Assembly: GCA_049889215.1 (NCBI GenBank)
Contig: JBMHDV010000025.1
Location: forward strand, 1 to 22,806
DNA from: UBA817 sp049889215
GTDB lineage: Bacteria > Margulisbacteria > Marinamargulisbacteria > UBA817
DNA length: 22,806 nucleotides
Direction of reading: 5' to 3'
This document shows, piece after piece, positions 9,455-18,854 of the stretch (within the stretch, counting starts at the first letter, position 1; the number at the start of each line of letters is the position of its first letter). A program made the translations under genes and the position numbers. A model generated the notes under the pieces. It made no database searches. It saw only the letters and a program-made list of their open reading frames with translations, and was not told the origin of the DNA.

Positions 9455-11443
9455 GTGTTATCAAAAAATAATATCGGATCATCGATTTTTCTTGGTTTAA
9501 ACTATACCATTATCTTTGGTGTAACATTAATTTTTTCAACTGCTACTCGATCGGTTTTTGAAGTCAATAAGCTAGGTATCTTTAAAATTTGTGTCGCTCT
9601 TCTGGCTATTTTATTTGCATACGATCGACTTCTTGGAAGCAAAACCTTATTTTATAGTTTCAAGGTAAATAAGTGGTTTAATGCGTTACTCGTCGGAAGC
9701 TGGATAACCAATGTCCTCTCAACAATATTCTCTCAAAATATACTTATCAGCATGTTTGGTAGTTATGATCGATGGGAGGGACTTATAACAACATCATTCT
9801 ATTTTATTTTCATATACTTTATCGCGAATAAAACAGGTGCAAAGTTTATTAGAAAACTATTGTGGGCAGTTATCATCGCAGCAGGGCTATCAAGCTTATA
9901 CGGAATTGTTCAGAGCTTTGGTATTGATATTGTTCAGTGGAGTCTCGATCCTTCTCAACGTGTGTTTGGAAGCATAAATAATCCCGTCCACTATTGTGCC
10001 ATTATGGGAATGGCACTCCCCGTCATCGCCGGCCAACTATTTCATACCGTTAAAAAAATAGAGCACATGCCAATATCTTTAAAACCACTTCTATTTGTTA
10101 TTGGTTACTACTCACTCATTGCAATTCTTATTCTTCAATTTCCAGTAACCAATAAGTCTATTCTATGGATTATTAATTACGTACTAATCTTAGGTTCACC
10201 CATCATTTATTTCTTTTACTATCATTATAAAAACCCATCCTATCAACACAAACTAAATCTTATTTTCACCTGTTTTTTACTTGTCCTTTATGCTACTTTC
10301 TTATCCTATTCAAGAGCCACTTGGCTTGGGCTTACGGCGTCCCTAGGTCTAATGTTTACATTAACAAGCCTAATAAACTTAAATCTCAATAAAAAAGAGC
10401 TCCTAATATCAGTCTTTGGAAGCCTATGTTTTACACTTAGCACCTATTTATTTTTCATCTTTAATCTTTATACGATATCGACGAAGATACAACTATTATC
10501 GTTTATCATCATATTAGTAAGTGTTTTGATTTTTTCCTTATCATCCAAAGAAAAGTTATCACAAATATTAATAATTATGATGATTATATTGAGCCATTAT
10601 CTACAGCACTCATTATTATCAAGTGGAATTTTAGTTGGATGCCTTCTTGCATCAATATGGCTAAAACAAAAACAAAAAAACACAACCATATTGAAATCAG
10701 CCTTATTTATGCTTTGCATGATGAATGTGCAATTTATTTCCAACTCAATCATTGAATTTATTAACTTTATATTACTATGCAGCTCGATAATCATTATTGA
10801 ACCAAGCACCAACAAAAATAACATATTTTCTACGAACTCAATATTTAAATGGAAAATAATTATGATGGGGCTTATCGGCCTATTAATTATCACCCCAACG
10901 ATTTTCAATAACATTCAATCAAAAATAATAACAAACTCAAATAACAATTTATTAATTAAACAAGCCAGCGAAAAAATTAATAGCTATAAAAATGTTGCCA
11001 TTGAAGGAACAGCAAGAACATCCATGTGGAAAAGTGCGTTCCCCTGGATCAATGATCATCGTTTGTTTGGATCAGGGTTAGATACCATACGATTTTACTA
11101 TCCAAAATATCGCCGATCAGAATATGGTAAATTAGAAGGTGGGCATAACTATACGCCTGATCGTTTGCATAATGAATACCTGAATACGTTAGCAACCAAG
11201 GGGATCGTTGGATTTATTGCATTTTACATTCTCTTTATTGGAGGAAGTTTTACAATGCTTTTATTTTTTATGAACAATGAAAAGAATGAATCCAGACAAT
11301 ATCTAATTATTGGACTTATTTGTGGAACACTAGTATACCTTGGACAAGTAATGTTTAACTTTGGTGTTGTTGCAACTCTTGTATTCTTCTATTTATTTAT
11401 TGCTGCAGGCATGGGTCTAAAAGTAAACTATGAAAATAACTAA
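9455..11443 (+). CDS. O-antigen ligase / O-oligosaccharyltransferase (Wzy_C family)
   Basis: This 662-aa inner-membrane protein has about a dozen hydrophobic helices and the features of the Wzy_C superfamily (WaaL, PglL/PilO). Near the N-terminus is GSYDRWEG (about 104-111) and then a GSINNPVHY segment. After YSRATWLGL (about 285-293) and further helices comes a large periplasmic loop (about 490-575) ending in DRLHNEYLN, whose His near residue 571 is the conserved H of this family. Such enzymes move a glycan from undecaprenyl diphosphate onto lipid A core or onto pilin-type proteins; which acceptor applies here is unknown. The start is GTG with a -10 6 nt upstream. The 3' end overlaps the TPR gene by 14 nt. 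Confidence 0.82.
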   Translation: MLSKNNIGSSIFLGLNYTIIFGVTLIFSTATRSVFEVNKLGIFKICVALLAILFAYDRLLGSKTLFYSFKVNKWFNALLVGSWITNVLSTIFSQNILISMFGSYDRWEGLITTSFYFIFIYFIANKTGAKFIRKLLWAVIIAAGLSSLYGIVQSFGIDIVQWSLDPSQRVFGSINNPVHYCAIMGMALPVIAGQLFHTVKKIEHMPISLKPLLFVIGYYSLIAILILQFPVTNKSILWIINYVLILGSPIIYFFYYHYKNPSYQHKLNLIFTCFLLVLYATFLSYSRATWLGLTASLGLMFTLTSLINLNLNKKELLISVFGSLCFTLSTYLFFIFNLYTISTKIQLLSFIIILVSVLIFSLSSKEKLSQILIIMMIILSHYLQHSLLSSGILVGCLLASIWLKQKQKNTTILKSALFMLCMMNVQFISNSIIEFINFILLCSSIIIIEPSTNKNNIFSTNSIFKWKIIMMGLIGLLIITPTIFNNIQSKIITNSNNNLLIKQASEKINSYKNVAIEGTARTSMWKSAFPWINDHRLFGSGLDTIRFYYPKYRRSEYGKLEGGHNYTPDRLHNEYLNTLATKGIVGFIAFYILFIGGSFTMLLFFMNNEKNESRQYLIIGLICGTLVYLGQVMFNFGVVATLVFFYLFIAAGMGLKVNYENN

Positions 11444-12359
11444 ACCACTGATATTTGGATGCGTTTGCTTAATTAGTTTTTTTACAATTTTAAATTCAAT
11501 CAAACATATAATGGCGGAATATCATCACCGGCAAGGATTTATTAAACAATCAAAAGGGTATCCCAACCTGGCAAATTATAATTACAAAAAAGCAGTCAAT
11601 TTAATTCCTTGGGAAAACCACTATCGCTTACAATTAGCAAAAAGCTTTGAAAGCACTGCCAATCGATCCCAAGGAAAATATAATAAATATATAGAACTTG
11701 CTATTAAAGAATATATGACGCTTCTATCCATTGATAATATTAACCCCTGGTATAAAGCCCGGTTGGGGATCTTATACCATGATCGATTCAATAAATATGG
11801 ACAAATTAACGATAAAATAAACGCTGAAAAATATGCATTAGCCGCAACCAATAGTGACCCAAAAAACCCACTCTTCACGCTACATTTCGCACATTTTCTA
11901 TATACATATAATAAGATTGATGAAGCAACAAAATATTATAAAAAAACAATTGAATATGATAATGATATGCTTGAAGCACACTTCAATCTTGGCGCTATTT
12001 ATTTTGAAAAAAAACAAATAGAGGTAGCGATGTCCCACTATAAAAAAATCACTGAAAGACTACCAAGCATTGAATCAAATTTTAGAATTAATCCTACCAA
12101 AGAATATGAAGAAAAAATCAAACGGTATCAAAATGCTCGAATTCGACTAGCTGATTATTATTTAAGTCAAAACAAATTGGTAGCTGCATATGAACTGATT
12201 TCATTGGTTCCTGTATCCATAGAGAAATATGAACTTTTAGCTAGTTATTACGAAAAGATGAAACAATTCACCTCAGCCATATCAATTTATGAACAATTAA
12301 ACCAACGACTTGAAGAAAATCGATATGATTCTCAAATAAAACGGTTAAAGCGTTTATGA
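11430..12359 (+). CDS. Membrane-anchored TPR protein
   Basis: This 309-aa protein begins with a short basic N-terminus and one hydrophobic helix (about residues 7-25), a likely signal anchor, leaving the rest in the periplasm. Tetratricopeptide-like helix pairs follow, clearest at about 145-215 (FAHFLYTYNKIDEATKYYK, then LGAIYFEKKQIEVAMSHYK) and again at about 235-305. TPRs bind other proteins. The gene starts inside the ligase gene (14-nt overlap) and its stop overlaps the hflX start (ATGA), so the three are translationally coupled. A partner role for the ligase is likely from context; some pilin-glycosylating ligases carry TPRs themselves. Confidence 0.75.
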   Translation: MKITKPLIFGCVCLISFFTILNSIKHIMAEYHHRQGFIKQSKGYPNLANYNYKKAVNLIPWENHYRLQLAKSFESTANRSQGKYNKYIELAIKEYMTLLSIDNINPWYKARLGILYHDRFNKYGQINDKINAEKYALAATNSDPKNPLFTLHFAHFLYTYNKIDEATKYYKKTIEYDNDMLEAHFNLGAIYFEKKQIEVAMSHYKKITERLPSIESNFRINPTKEYEEKIKRYQNARIRLADYYLSQNKLVAAYELISLVPVSIEKYELLASYYEKMKQFTSAISIYEQLNQRLEENRYDSQIKRLKRL

Positions 12360-13597
12360 GTACAGGACTCTGCATTGGAATTGAAACCCCAATATCTGAT
12401 TGGAGTGCAAATGATTCAATCAAAGAATTAGAAGAGCTCGCAATTACAGCAGGAATAAATGTAATTGAAACGATTTACCAAAATAGAGAAAAACCAAATC
12501 AATTATCGTATGTAGGTAAAGGAAAACTGTGTGAAATTAAAGAAATCATAACAGAAAAAAAAATAGAAATTGCCATTTTTGATGATGAACTAACCCCAAT
12601 GCAACAACGCCATGTGGAAAATGAGCTTCAAGTAAAAATCTTGGACCGAACCAGCCTGGTATTGGATATATTTTCTCAAAGAGCACGAACAAAAGAGGCA
12701 CAAATTCAAATCGAACTTGCTCAACTGGAATATTTGCAACCCAGATTACGTCGAATGTGGACTCATTTATCTCGACTGGGCGGAGGAATTGGAACACGCG
12801 GTCCAGGAGAAACCCAGTTGGAAGTAGACCGACGACAAATTGGTCGTCGAATACAAAAACTTAAAAAAGATTTAGAGAAAGTAAAAAAAACACGTGAAAA
12901 CCAACGAAAAAAACGTGTTATTACTCCTTACCTCACCGTAGCACTAATGGGCTACACAAATGCTGGCAAATCTACATTACATCATTGCCTTACAGAGTCA
13001 AATGTATTGCAAGAAGATAAATTATTTGCAACCCTCGACCCAACAACACGACGAACGAAACTGCCAAATAACGATGAGGTTTTAATTACAGATACGGTTG
13101 GATTTATTCGAAAACTTCCCCATCAATTAATTGATGCATTTAAAGCAACACTAGAAGAAGTTATTTATGCAGACTTAGTTATTCATGTTATCGATTGTTC
13201 AAATCCACATTGGCATGATCTAATGCTCACGTCACACAATGTTTTAAAACAAATGAACATCACCATCAACAATGAAATTATATTATTCAATAAAATTGAT
13301 CTTGCAGTGGACCCAGTAGTAACAAAACATGACTGTGAACAAATTAGTAATATCTTTATTTCAGCTAAAAATCAGACCTCAAAAGAAAAAGTCATGGCTA
13401 TTATTGAAAAAAACTTAAATCAGTTTAAAACAGAAATGATTTTCAAAATTCCTTTCAATAAAATGCAATATTATGCATTACTACACAAAAAAAGTAATGT
13501 TCTATCAACTGAAAATACTGAAACAGAGGTCATTTTAAAATGTAAAATAAACAAAATACTTGGGGCTAAAATCATGGCTGATCTGCATCGGGACTAA
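12356..13597 (+). CDS. hflX: GTPase HflX
   Basis: This 413-aa cytoplasmic GTPase binds the 50S subunit and splits stalled or stressed ribosomes. The N-terminal HflX domain (about 1-190) includes YVGKGK at 52-57 and the family motif GGGIGTRGPGETQLEVDRR at 142-160, then a coiled-coil linker. The G domain has G1 GYTNAGKST at 199-207, DTVGF at 246-250 and NKID for G4. In many gammaproteobacteria hflX follows hfq; here it is the last gene of a glycan operon, coupled to the TPR gene by ATGA. Its 3' end overlaps the convergent usher gene by 26 bp. Confidence 0.95.
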   Translation: MSTGLCIGIETPISDWSANDSIKELEELAITAGINVIETIYQNREKPNQLSYVGKGKLCEIKEIITEKKIEIAIFDDELTPMQQRHVENELQVKILDRTSLVLDIFSQRARTKEAQIQIELAQLEYLQPRLRRMWTHLSRLGGGIGTRGPGETQLEVDRRQIGRRIQKLKKDLEKVKKTRENQRKKRVITPYLTVALMGYTNAGKSTLHHCLTESNVLQEDKLFATLDPTTRRTKLPNNDEVLITDTVGFIRKLPHQLIDAFKATLEEVIYADLVIHVIDCSNPHWHDLMLTSHNVLKQMNITINNEIILFNKIDLAVDPVVTKHDCEQISNIFISAKNQTSKEKVMAIIEKNLNQFKTEMIFKIPFNKMQYYALLHKKSNVLSTENTETEVILKCKINKILGAKIMADLHRD

Positions 13598-16500
13598 TCT
13601 TTTTTCTTGCTTCATGTTGTTCTAGTGCGTTATCAATAGCCTCTGAGGATATTGTATTCAATGATTTCAACTTAACTCGTCGGCGTTTTTTGTGTTCTAA
13701 AAGCGCTTGTTCATTCGTTGTTCGTGTTTGAGACTTAATAAATGTTTTTGGAACCTGAGGACGATATTCTCGAAGATAATAATCATTAATTTTTTCTGCA
13801 ATCTCTAAACTATCTTTTAATGTGGGTTCACCGTTTGCATCCAATAAAATCTGATTAATTTGAGATTTTAATTGATGCAAAGCCAGTGCTTTATCTTCTC
13901 CAGACAAGTTTGTTACATCAACCAAACGTTGATCATTGCGCTGCAAATCACGATCTGGCACTGGTTCAGAACTTTTTTCTACATCTACAAGATCATTAAC
14001 TTCAATTTTTTCTGCCATAATGTCATTGATTAATTGTTGCAATAAATCTATTTTTGAAACTTGTGGAACCTGAGCCGCCTTGGCTTGCTCACGCTTCTTT
14101 TTTGCTTGTTCCTGTAACTCAGCAAAGGCAGAGGAACCAGCTTTTCGACCGCCTTTTTTCTTAGTCACCTTTAATTTTCCAAGTTTAAATAGTCCCTCAG
14201 CATCTTCAGGTATTTCAATATCAATCGATTCAAATGGCTTTTTGCCAAATGTTAGTTGATATTGACCAGGGTTCAAGTTTGGCGCCTGAAAAATTCCAGA
14301 ACGTGATGTAATAAACTTCACCTTCATGGACGGATCTGTTGCTGAAAGGATATACCCACGCAAATACTTTTTGGGGCGCCCTTTTTTACTGACCAACTTT
14401 GCCATTAATAAAACAGACGGTGTTACATGCATCTCAACCAAATACCCCTGAACATTAATCGGTTGAAATGAATGAAGTCGCTTATACTCAGACCCAACTG
14501 ATAAAGAAGGAATATCTGCAACAACATCAGTAACTACACGATCCCGAATGGAAGGAAGAACTGTCGGACCAAAACCATCAATTTGACGCCCCTCATCTCC
14601 TACAAACACAGTTTTTCCTTTCACTGAATTATCACCACTAAAAACAACAAAACTATCTTGAACAGGTGTGGATAGTGCAAAACGACCATCCGCAAAAACA
14701 ATGGATGACTCAGCACTCAACGAAAAAACATTGACTGGAACTCCCTCAATACTTCGGTTAATAAACCCAATATTTGAATTTAATCGTTGATTGGTAAATA
14801 CGTACCCAAACTGCTGATCTTTTTGCAAGGCAGTATCCACATAAGAGATTGTTCCATTATGATTATTGTAGCGAATTGCTGAAGCCACCGACTGTTTTTC
14901 TAATGATTTATGGAATGTGGTTGATGTTGATAATTTATCTTCCATAAAATCTTTTTGATACGTGCCATCCACTTGGACATCTTTAGTCCCAACAGTTTGC
15001 TTAAACATTCCTGAGGTTGATAAGCCATCCAAACCAGACCAACTAACCTTAAATGTAATCAAATGAGGCTCTACAACCTCTTTGCCAATACTTTTTAAAT
15101 ACGACGCTGAAATGCCAAACCCATATGGCAGTTTTCGTTGAAAAACCGTTGAAAATTGCCAAACATCGCCATCAGTGTTTCCTAAAAGTGACTTAGTCTC
15201 TGAAAACTGAATTGTACCAGAAAAAAGATAACTAAACTGATATGACAAACTGGTTGCATATTGAACAAGTAAGTTTTCGTGAATCACAGGTCGAGCAACA
15301 CCAAATGGAATAAATCGAGGAGTTCGAACACTGGTTGAAACACCAAAACTTAATAATTTAAAAAATGCTTTTGGATCATTATATAACGGGTAAGTTAAAA
15401 AAGATGCTCGAGAATACCCCCCCAATCTTGGGACTGCCTCTGTTTTTTTTAAGGCCGCATCCAACGTGATCGGGCCAAATGGGGTTGCAACATAGACTTC
15501 ATTACCCATCAAAATATGTTGATTATTGAACTGAATATAAGGGGCTGCAGTAATAAACTTATTTAGACCCTTTTTAACATATAATGAATGCGTTAATTGA
15601 TCTGAGAATGTCGGCTTAAACCCTTGCCAACCCATGGGATACCCTACCCCATAACTAAATTCATTATATTTTGGATCATACAAAACTGGATCAACGGCAA
15701 ATGGAAAGTAAACCTCTGTCTCTACTTTTTTATCTGGCGGTGGTAGATCCTCATCAATGACAATTCCTCTTCTTGGAATTTTATTCGATACCAACCACTC
15801 TGACGATCGTTGTCGAGTTTTATGTAAGCGAAAGGATTGATCTAATTTAGATTCAGAAACTTTTTGGTCCGTCTTGTATATAACACCATCAGAAATATTA
15901 TTGTATTCTCCATCATCAATCAATTCTGAAATCTTCTTTGGCTCAACTGGATAATAGGTTGTCTTAACAATCCGAATGGCATTAAACCCGGTTCGTAATG
16001 GAAAACCCCTCAATTCATACACGCCTCCCTCTAATTTCAATGTCCGAACCTTTTTATAATTAATATATATATCTAGCTGGCTCTCCTTATCCAGTTTTAT
16101 CTCATGGGAAAACTGTGGGCTAAAATTGCCAATTGAGTTTAATATTGGACCTTGCGTATAACCCAGTCCCATTAATGCCATCGAACCTGCCACACCTTTA
16201 GTTAAAGGCGACACCTGACCTATCGTCACACGTTGGTTCTTTTCACCACCGTCATATTGAAAATTCAAGTTACTTAAATTAATCTTTGACTCAGCTCCCA
16301 TATCTACAGCCCCTGCGTAATTTAATGAATATGACTTTGTTTTTACTAATCCCAAAAATGAGCCAACCGGAGGCTCTAATCCATTTTCAGCATCCTCCAA
16401 CTTTGATGAAATATAACTTCCTGAAAACGAATAATTTAAGTATCCGCTTAAATTAGCAGGTTGAACTAATTGTGCCGCAGACACTTTAATGTCTTCTTCA

Positions 16501-17018
16501 GGCTCCCCCATGATGTAGTAGATGATTTTTTTCCGAAATTCTGGAGGAATTTCAATATTAATTTTAAACCCCCGTCGATCAACGACTACCCGATAACCTA
16601 AATCCGATAACGATTGTACAGTAATCATGCCATCTGAATCCACCGTCTTTGTGATCTCTTTTACAGTTCCAGGCTTTTGGTTTTTATGTAAATACTTTAA
16701 TAACTGATAAGAAAATATTTTATAGTCACTTCCCACACTGGGAACTAATACCTGAATATCATCAGCAACATATTCGTGATCAATGACTAAACCCATTTGC
16801 TGGGAAAAATATTGTTTTTCAGGAACTCGACCAAAAACTGACTTAAATATATCATCAAAAGACTTTTTTGCACCATTCACTGGAACTGAACAAAAAATAA
16901 GCATTACGAATGCCACAAATAAAACACCCCACCTCAAGCTTACATCCAAAGCTGATCTTGCAAAAATAGCACGAAAAAACCGTCGCCAGCAAGCACTAAA
17001 CATTAAATATGATATCAT
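13572..17018 (-). CDS. Outer-membrane usher (FimD/PapC-like) with a long extra C-terminal tail
   Basis: This 1,148-aa protein resembles chaperone-usher outer-membrane channels, which thread fibre subunits to the surface. A hydrophobic segment (about 28-49) ending VPVNGA looks like a signal peptide. An N-terminal domain and a beta-rich barrel region follow. Around residues 255-355 is the stretch most like ushers: a barrel strand, a small beta domain (LDIYINYKKVRTLKLEGG, YELRGFPLRTGFNAIRIV) and onward strands. A small C-terminal beta domain (about 885-950; YLRGYI, PGQYQLTFG) completes the usual architecture. Residues about 953-1148 are extra: charged, helical, rich in K, Q and E, and absent from standard ushers of 800-880 aa. 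The N-terminus is uncertain: AAGGA is only 3 nt from the ATG at 17018, and an in-frame ATG at 17003 or a TTG nearer the signal peptide is possible. No PapD-like chaperone is nearby. Confidence 0.75.
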   Translation of the reverse strand: MISYLMFSACWRRFFRAIFARSALDVSLRWGVLFVAFVMLIFCSVPVNGAKKSFDDIFKSVFGRVPEKQYFSQQMGLVIDHEYVADDIQVLVPSVGSDYKIFSYQLLKYLHKNQKPGTVKEITKTVDSDGMITVQSLSDLGYRVVVDRRGFKINIEIPPEFRKKIIYYIMGEPEEDIKVSAAQLVQPANLSGYLNYSFSGSYISSKLEDAENGLEPPVGSFLGLVKTKSYSLNYAGAVDMGAESKINLSNLNFQYDGGEKNQRVTIGQVSPLTKGVAGSMALMGLGYTQGPILNSIGNFSPQFSHEIKLDKESQLDIYINYKKVRTLKLEGGVYELRGFPLRTGFNAIRIVKTTYYPVEPKKISELIDDGEYNNISDGVIYKTDQKVSESKLDQSFRLHKTRQRSSEWLVSNKIPRRGIVIDEDLPPPDKKVETEVYFPFAVDPVLYDPKYNEFSYGVGYPMGWQGFKPTFSDQLTHSLYVKKGLNKFITAAPYIQFNNQHILMGNEVYVATPFGPITLDAALKKTEAVPRLGGYSRASFLTYPLYNDPKAFFKLLSFGVSTSVRTPRFIPFGVARPVIHENLLVQYATSLSYQFSYLFSGTIQFSETKSLLGNTDGDVWQFSTVFQRKLPYGFGISASYLKSIGKEVVEPHLITFKVSWSGLDGLSTSGMFKQTVGTKDVQVDGTYQKDFMEDKLSTSTTFHKSLEKQSVASAIRYNNHNGTISYVDTALQKDQQFGYVFTNQRLNSNIGFINRSIEGVPVNVFSLSAESSIVFADGRFALSTPVQDSFVVFSGDNSVKGKTVFVGDEGRQIDGFGPTVLPSIRDRVVTDVVADIPSLSVGSEYKRLHSFQPINVQGYLVEMHVTPSVLLMAKLVSKKGRPKKYLRGYILSATDPSMKVKFITSRSGIFQAPNLNPGQYQLTFGKKPFESIDIEIPEDAEGLFKLGKLKVTKKKGGRKAGSSAFAELQEQAKKKREQAKAAQVPQVSKIDLLQQLINDIMAEKIEVNDLVDVEKSSEPVPDRDLQRNDQRLVDVTNLSGEDKALALHQLKSQINQILLDANGEPTLKDSLEIAEKINDYYLREYRPQVPKTFIKSQTRTTNEQALLEHKKRRRVKLKSLNTISSEAIDNALEQHEARKKISPDADQP

Positions 17019-17054
17019 TATCCTTTTTATCGATCAGAATAAGGTCATATATAA

Positions 17055-17081
17055 CAAAAAAGAGGCGCATATGCGCCTCTT
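17055..17081 (-). terminator. Intrinsic terminator of the pilin-like gene
   Basis: A perfect 22-base palindrome at 17060-17081 (AAGAGGCGCAT and its mirror) folds into a GC-rich hairpin. On the minus strand it is followed directly by TTTTTGTTAT. It ends the pilin-like transcript before the usher gene, so the structural subunit can be made in larger amounts than the usher. Confidence 0.85.
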
Positions 17082-17106
17082 AAATAGATTGATTTAAAGC
17101 GTTATA

Positions 17107-17721
17107 TTAGTTATCAGAAATTGATACGACAATGGTATCAGTAAAATCACCATGAAATAATTGGATATCTGATGATTGAGTTAAGCATAAATTAAATACA
17201 CCCGAACGTGTTGCACGAGACACTTCATTGAAATTCACATCAGAACCTGATTGTGTTGTAATCTGAAATTTTGTCGCTGTTTCTCCAGGTGTTGTACAAT
17301 CTGAAACAAGACTATCTGGTCGAGACACATGCCCATATTCAGTCGTTGTTGCACTCTCTCCAAGTAATAACTCATACCGTGTGGTTGGTTTTTGACCTTC
17401 ATTTGGCGTTGCTGTTGTATCATCTAAAGCTGACGTATGAATTAAATAACCAAAGTTATCACCGGTGCCATAAGTGACGCCGTTTTCACTTTGAAAATTA
17501 AGTGTGTAGCCATCATCATCATTATTATCAACAGTCAATGTGAGTATATGAACATTTGAATGATCAACGGTTCGAATATCGCCTAAACCATTGGCCTCTT
17601 CAAGCTCAATATTAATAAGCTGGGCAACGTTTGCACTTGTAACCGCAGAATCTGACGTTCCAGCATATGTTGCTGTTGTTGCAAAGCAAACCACAAATAA
17701 TAAAAACCAAATTTTTTTCAT
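17107..17721 (-). CDS. Secreted pilin-like fibre subunit
   Basis: This 204-aa protein starts with a clean signal peptide (MKKIWFLLFVVCFATTATYA, cleavage before GTSDS). The mature part is acidic, rich in Thr, Ser, Asp and Asn, and predicted all-beta. It has two cysteines late in the chain (DCTTPG and NLCLTQ) that could form a disulfide. The ending GDFTDTIVVSISDN is an alternating beta strand like the last strand of chaperone-usher pilins. It lies directly upstream of the usher gene on the same strand, with its own terminator between. Ribosome site GGGGG stands about 10 nt before the ATG. I infer a fibre subunit; the sequence fits no specific pilin I can name. Confidence 0.65.
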   Translation of the reverse strand: MKKIWFLLFVVCFATTATYAGTSDSAVTSANVAQLINIELEEANGLGDIRTVDHSNVHILTLTVDNNDDDGYTLNFQSENGVTYGTGDNFGYLIHTSALDDTTATPNEGQKPTTRYELLLGESATTTEYGHVSRPDSLVSDCTTPGETATKFQITTQSGSDVNFNEVSRATRSGVFNLCLTQSSDIQLFHGDFTDTIVVSISDN

Positions 17722-17807
17722 TTTATATCAACCCCCAAATAATTAATAAACATCTACTTTGGTTATTCCCTTATATCAAAAATATATGCATTGATTATTT
17801 TTAATAT

Positions 17808-18854
17808 TTAGATAAATGGTAAAGAAACAACCTCAGCTGTAAACTCTCTTGAGCGAATATCAACTGTAACAAGCTGCCCAACCTGGATGGTTTTAGGGAC
17901 CATTGCAATTGCTACTGGGGCATCCAACATGGGTGAAAAAGTACCTGACGTAATGTGACCACCTTCTTTAATTTTGTACCCCTGACGTGGTAAACAACGG
18001 TCAGAAAATCGTAACCCTATGGTAATTAAATCAGTATGGCCCTGTTTCTCAACCAAGGCAGCTTCACCAATAAACCCCGTATCCCACTTTAGTACCCACT
18101 GATAACGCGTTTGCAATGGGGTTAAATCCTCACTCAATTCATGACCATACAATGGTAACCCGGATTCAATTCGCAAACTATCTCTTGCAGCTAATCCACA
18201 AGGTGCCACACCTGAATCAACCAACAACTTCCATACCGCTGGCAACGAAGCATTTGGAACCGATAATTCTACCCCATCTTCACCCGTATATCCCGTTCGC
18301 ATCACCAGAACATCCGCCCCATCAATCTGAATTTGCTGCGACTGAAAACGGCCGAGGGTATCCCAATCAATGGTCAATAAACCCGTGAGTGAAGATTGAG
18401 CACTTGGCCCCTGAATTGCAATTAAGCCATGGGTATCAAAACACGGTTGAACGTCCACCTCTGCCAACCCATTGGACTCAAACCAAGCCATAATTTTATC
18501 TTTATTTGATGCATTAATAATCATAAAAAATGCGTTTAATCGGTCATTAAAACCAACCATAACATCATCCAAAATACCACCTTCATGGTTTAAGATCATG
18601 GTATATACAATTTTATTTGGTTGAGTTTTATCGATATCATTCGTGCATACTTTTTGTAAAAAATCAGCGGCATTTGAACCACGAAAATAAACCAATCCCA
18701 TGTGTGAGATATCAAACATACCAACAGACTGTCGAACTGAGAAATGTTCCTCTTTAGCATTTTTGTACCAAACGGGCATTTCGTAACCAGCAAAATCGAC
18801 TAATTTTGCCCCCAATTCTTTATGCAAATTGTAAAGTGCGGTTTTCTTTAACAT
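17808..18854 (-). CDS. gcvT: Glycine cleavage system T protein (aminomethyltransferase)
   Basis: This 348-aa enzyme moves the aminomethyl carbon of glycine from the H protein to tetrahydrofolate, releasing ammonia. Recognisable stretches are FAGYEMPVWY at 21-30, FDISHMG at 47-53, the folate-site aspartates in GGILDDVMV at 92-100, TGYTGEDGVEL at 187-197 and ARDSLRIESGLPLYGHEL at 223-240. The ATG at 18854 is chosen because the family begins LKKTALY, and GGAG lies 7 nt upstream; a longer in-frame start at 19037 would run deep into dus. The gene overlaps the end of dus by 35 nt and is probably co-transcribed with it. Genes for the H and P proteins are not next to it. Confidence 0.95.
   Translation of the reverse strand: MLKKTALYNLHKELGAKLVDFAGYEMPVWYKNAKEEHFSVRQSVGMFDISHMGLVYFRGSNAADFLQKVCTNDIDKTQPNKIVYTMILNHEGGILDDVMVGFNDRLNAFFMIINASNKDKIMAWFESNGLAEVDVQPCFDTHGLIAIQGPSAQSSLTGLLTIDWDTLGRFQSQQIQIDGADVLVMRTGYTGEDGVELSVPNASLPAVWKLLVDSGVAPCGLAARDSLRIESGLPLYGHELSEDLTPLQTRYQWVLKWDTGFIGEAALVEKQGHTDLITIGLRFSDRCLPRQGYKIKEGGHITSGTFSPMLDAPVAIAMVPKTIQVGQLVTVDIRSREFTAEVVSLPFI

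Noticed and set aside
10597..10914. A 105-codon minus-strand frame inside the ligase gene
   Set aside because: It mirrors hydrophobic ligase codons, has no ribosome site, and matches no known protein.
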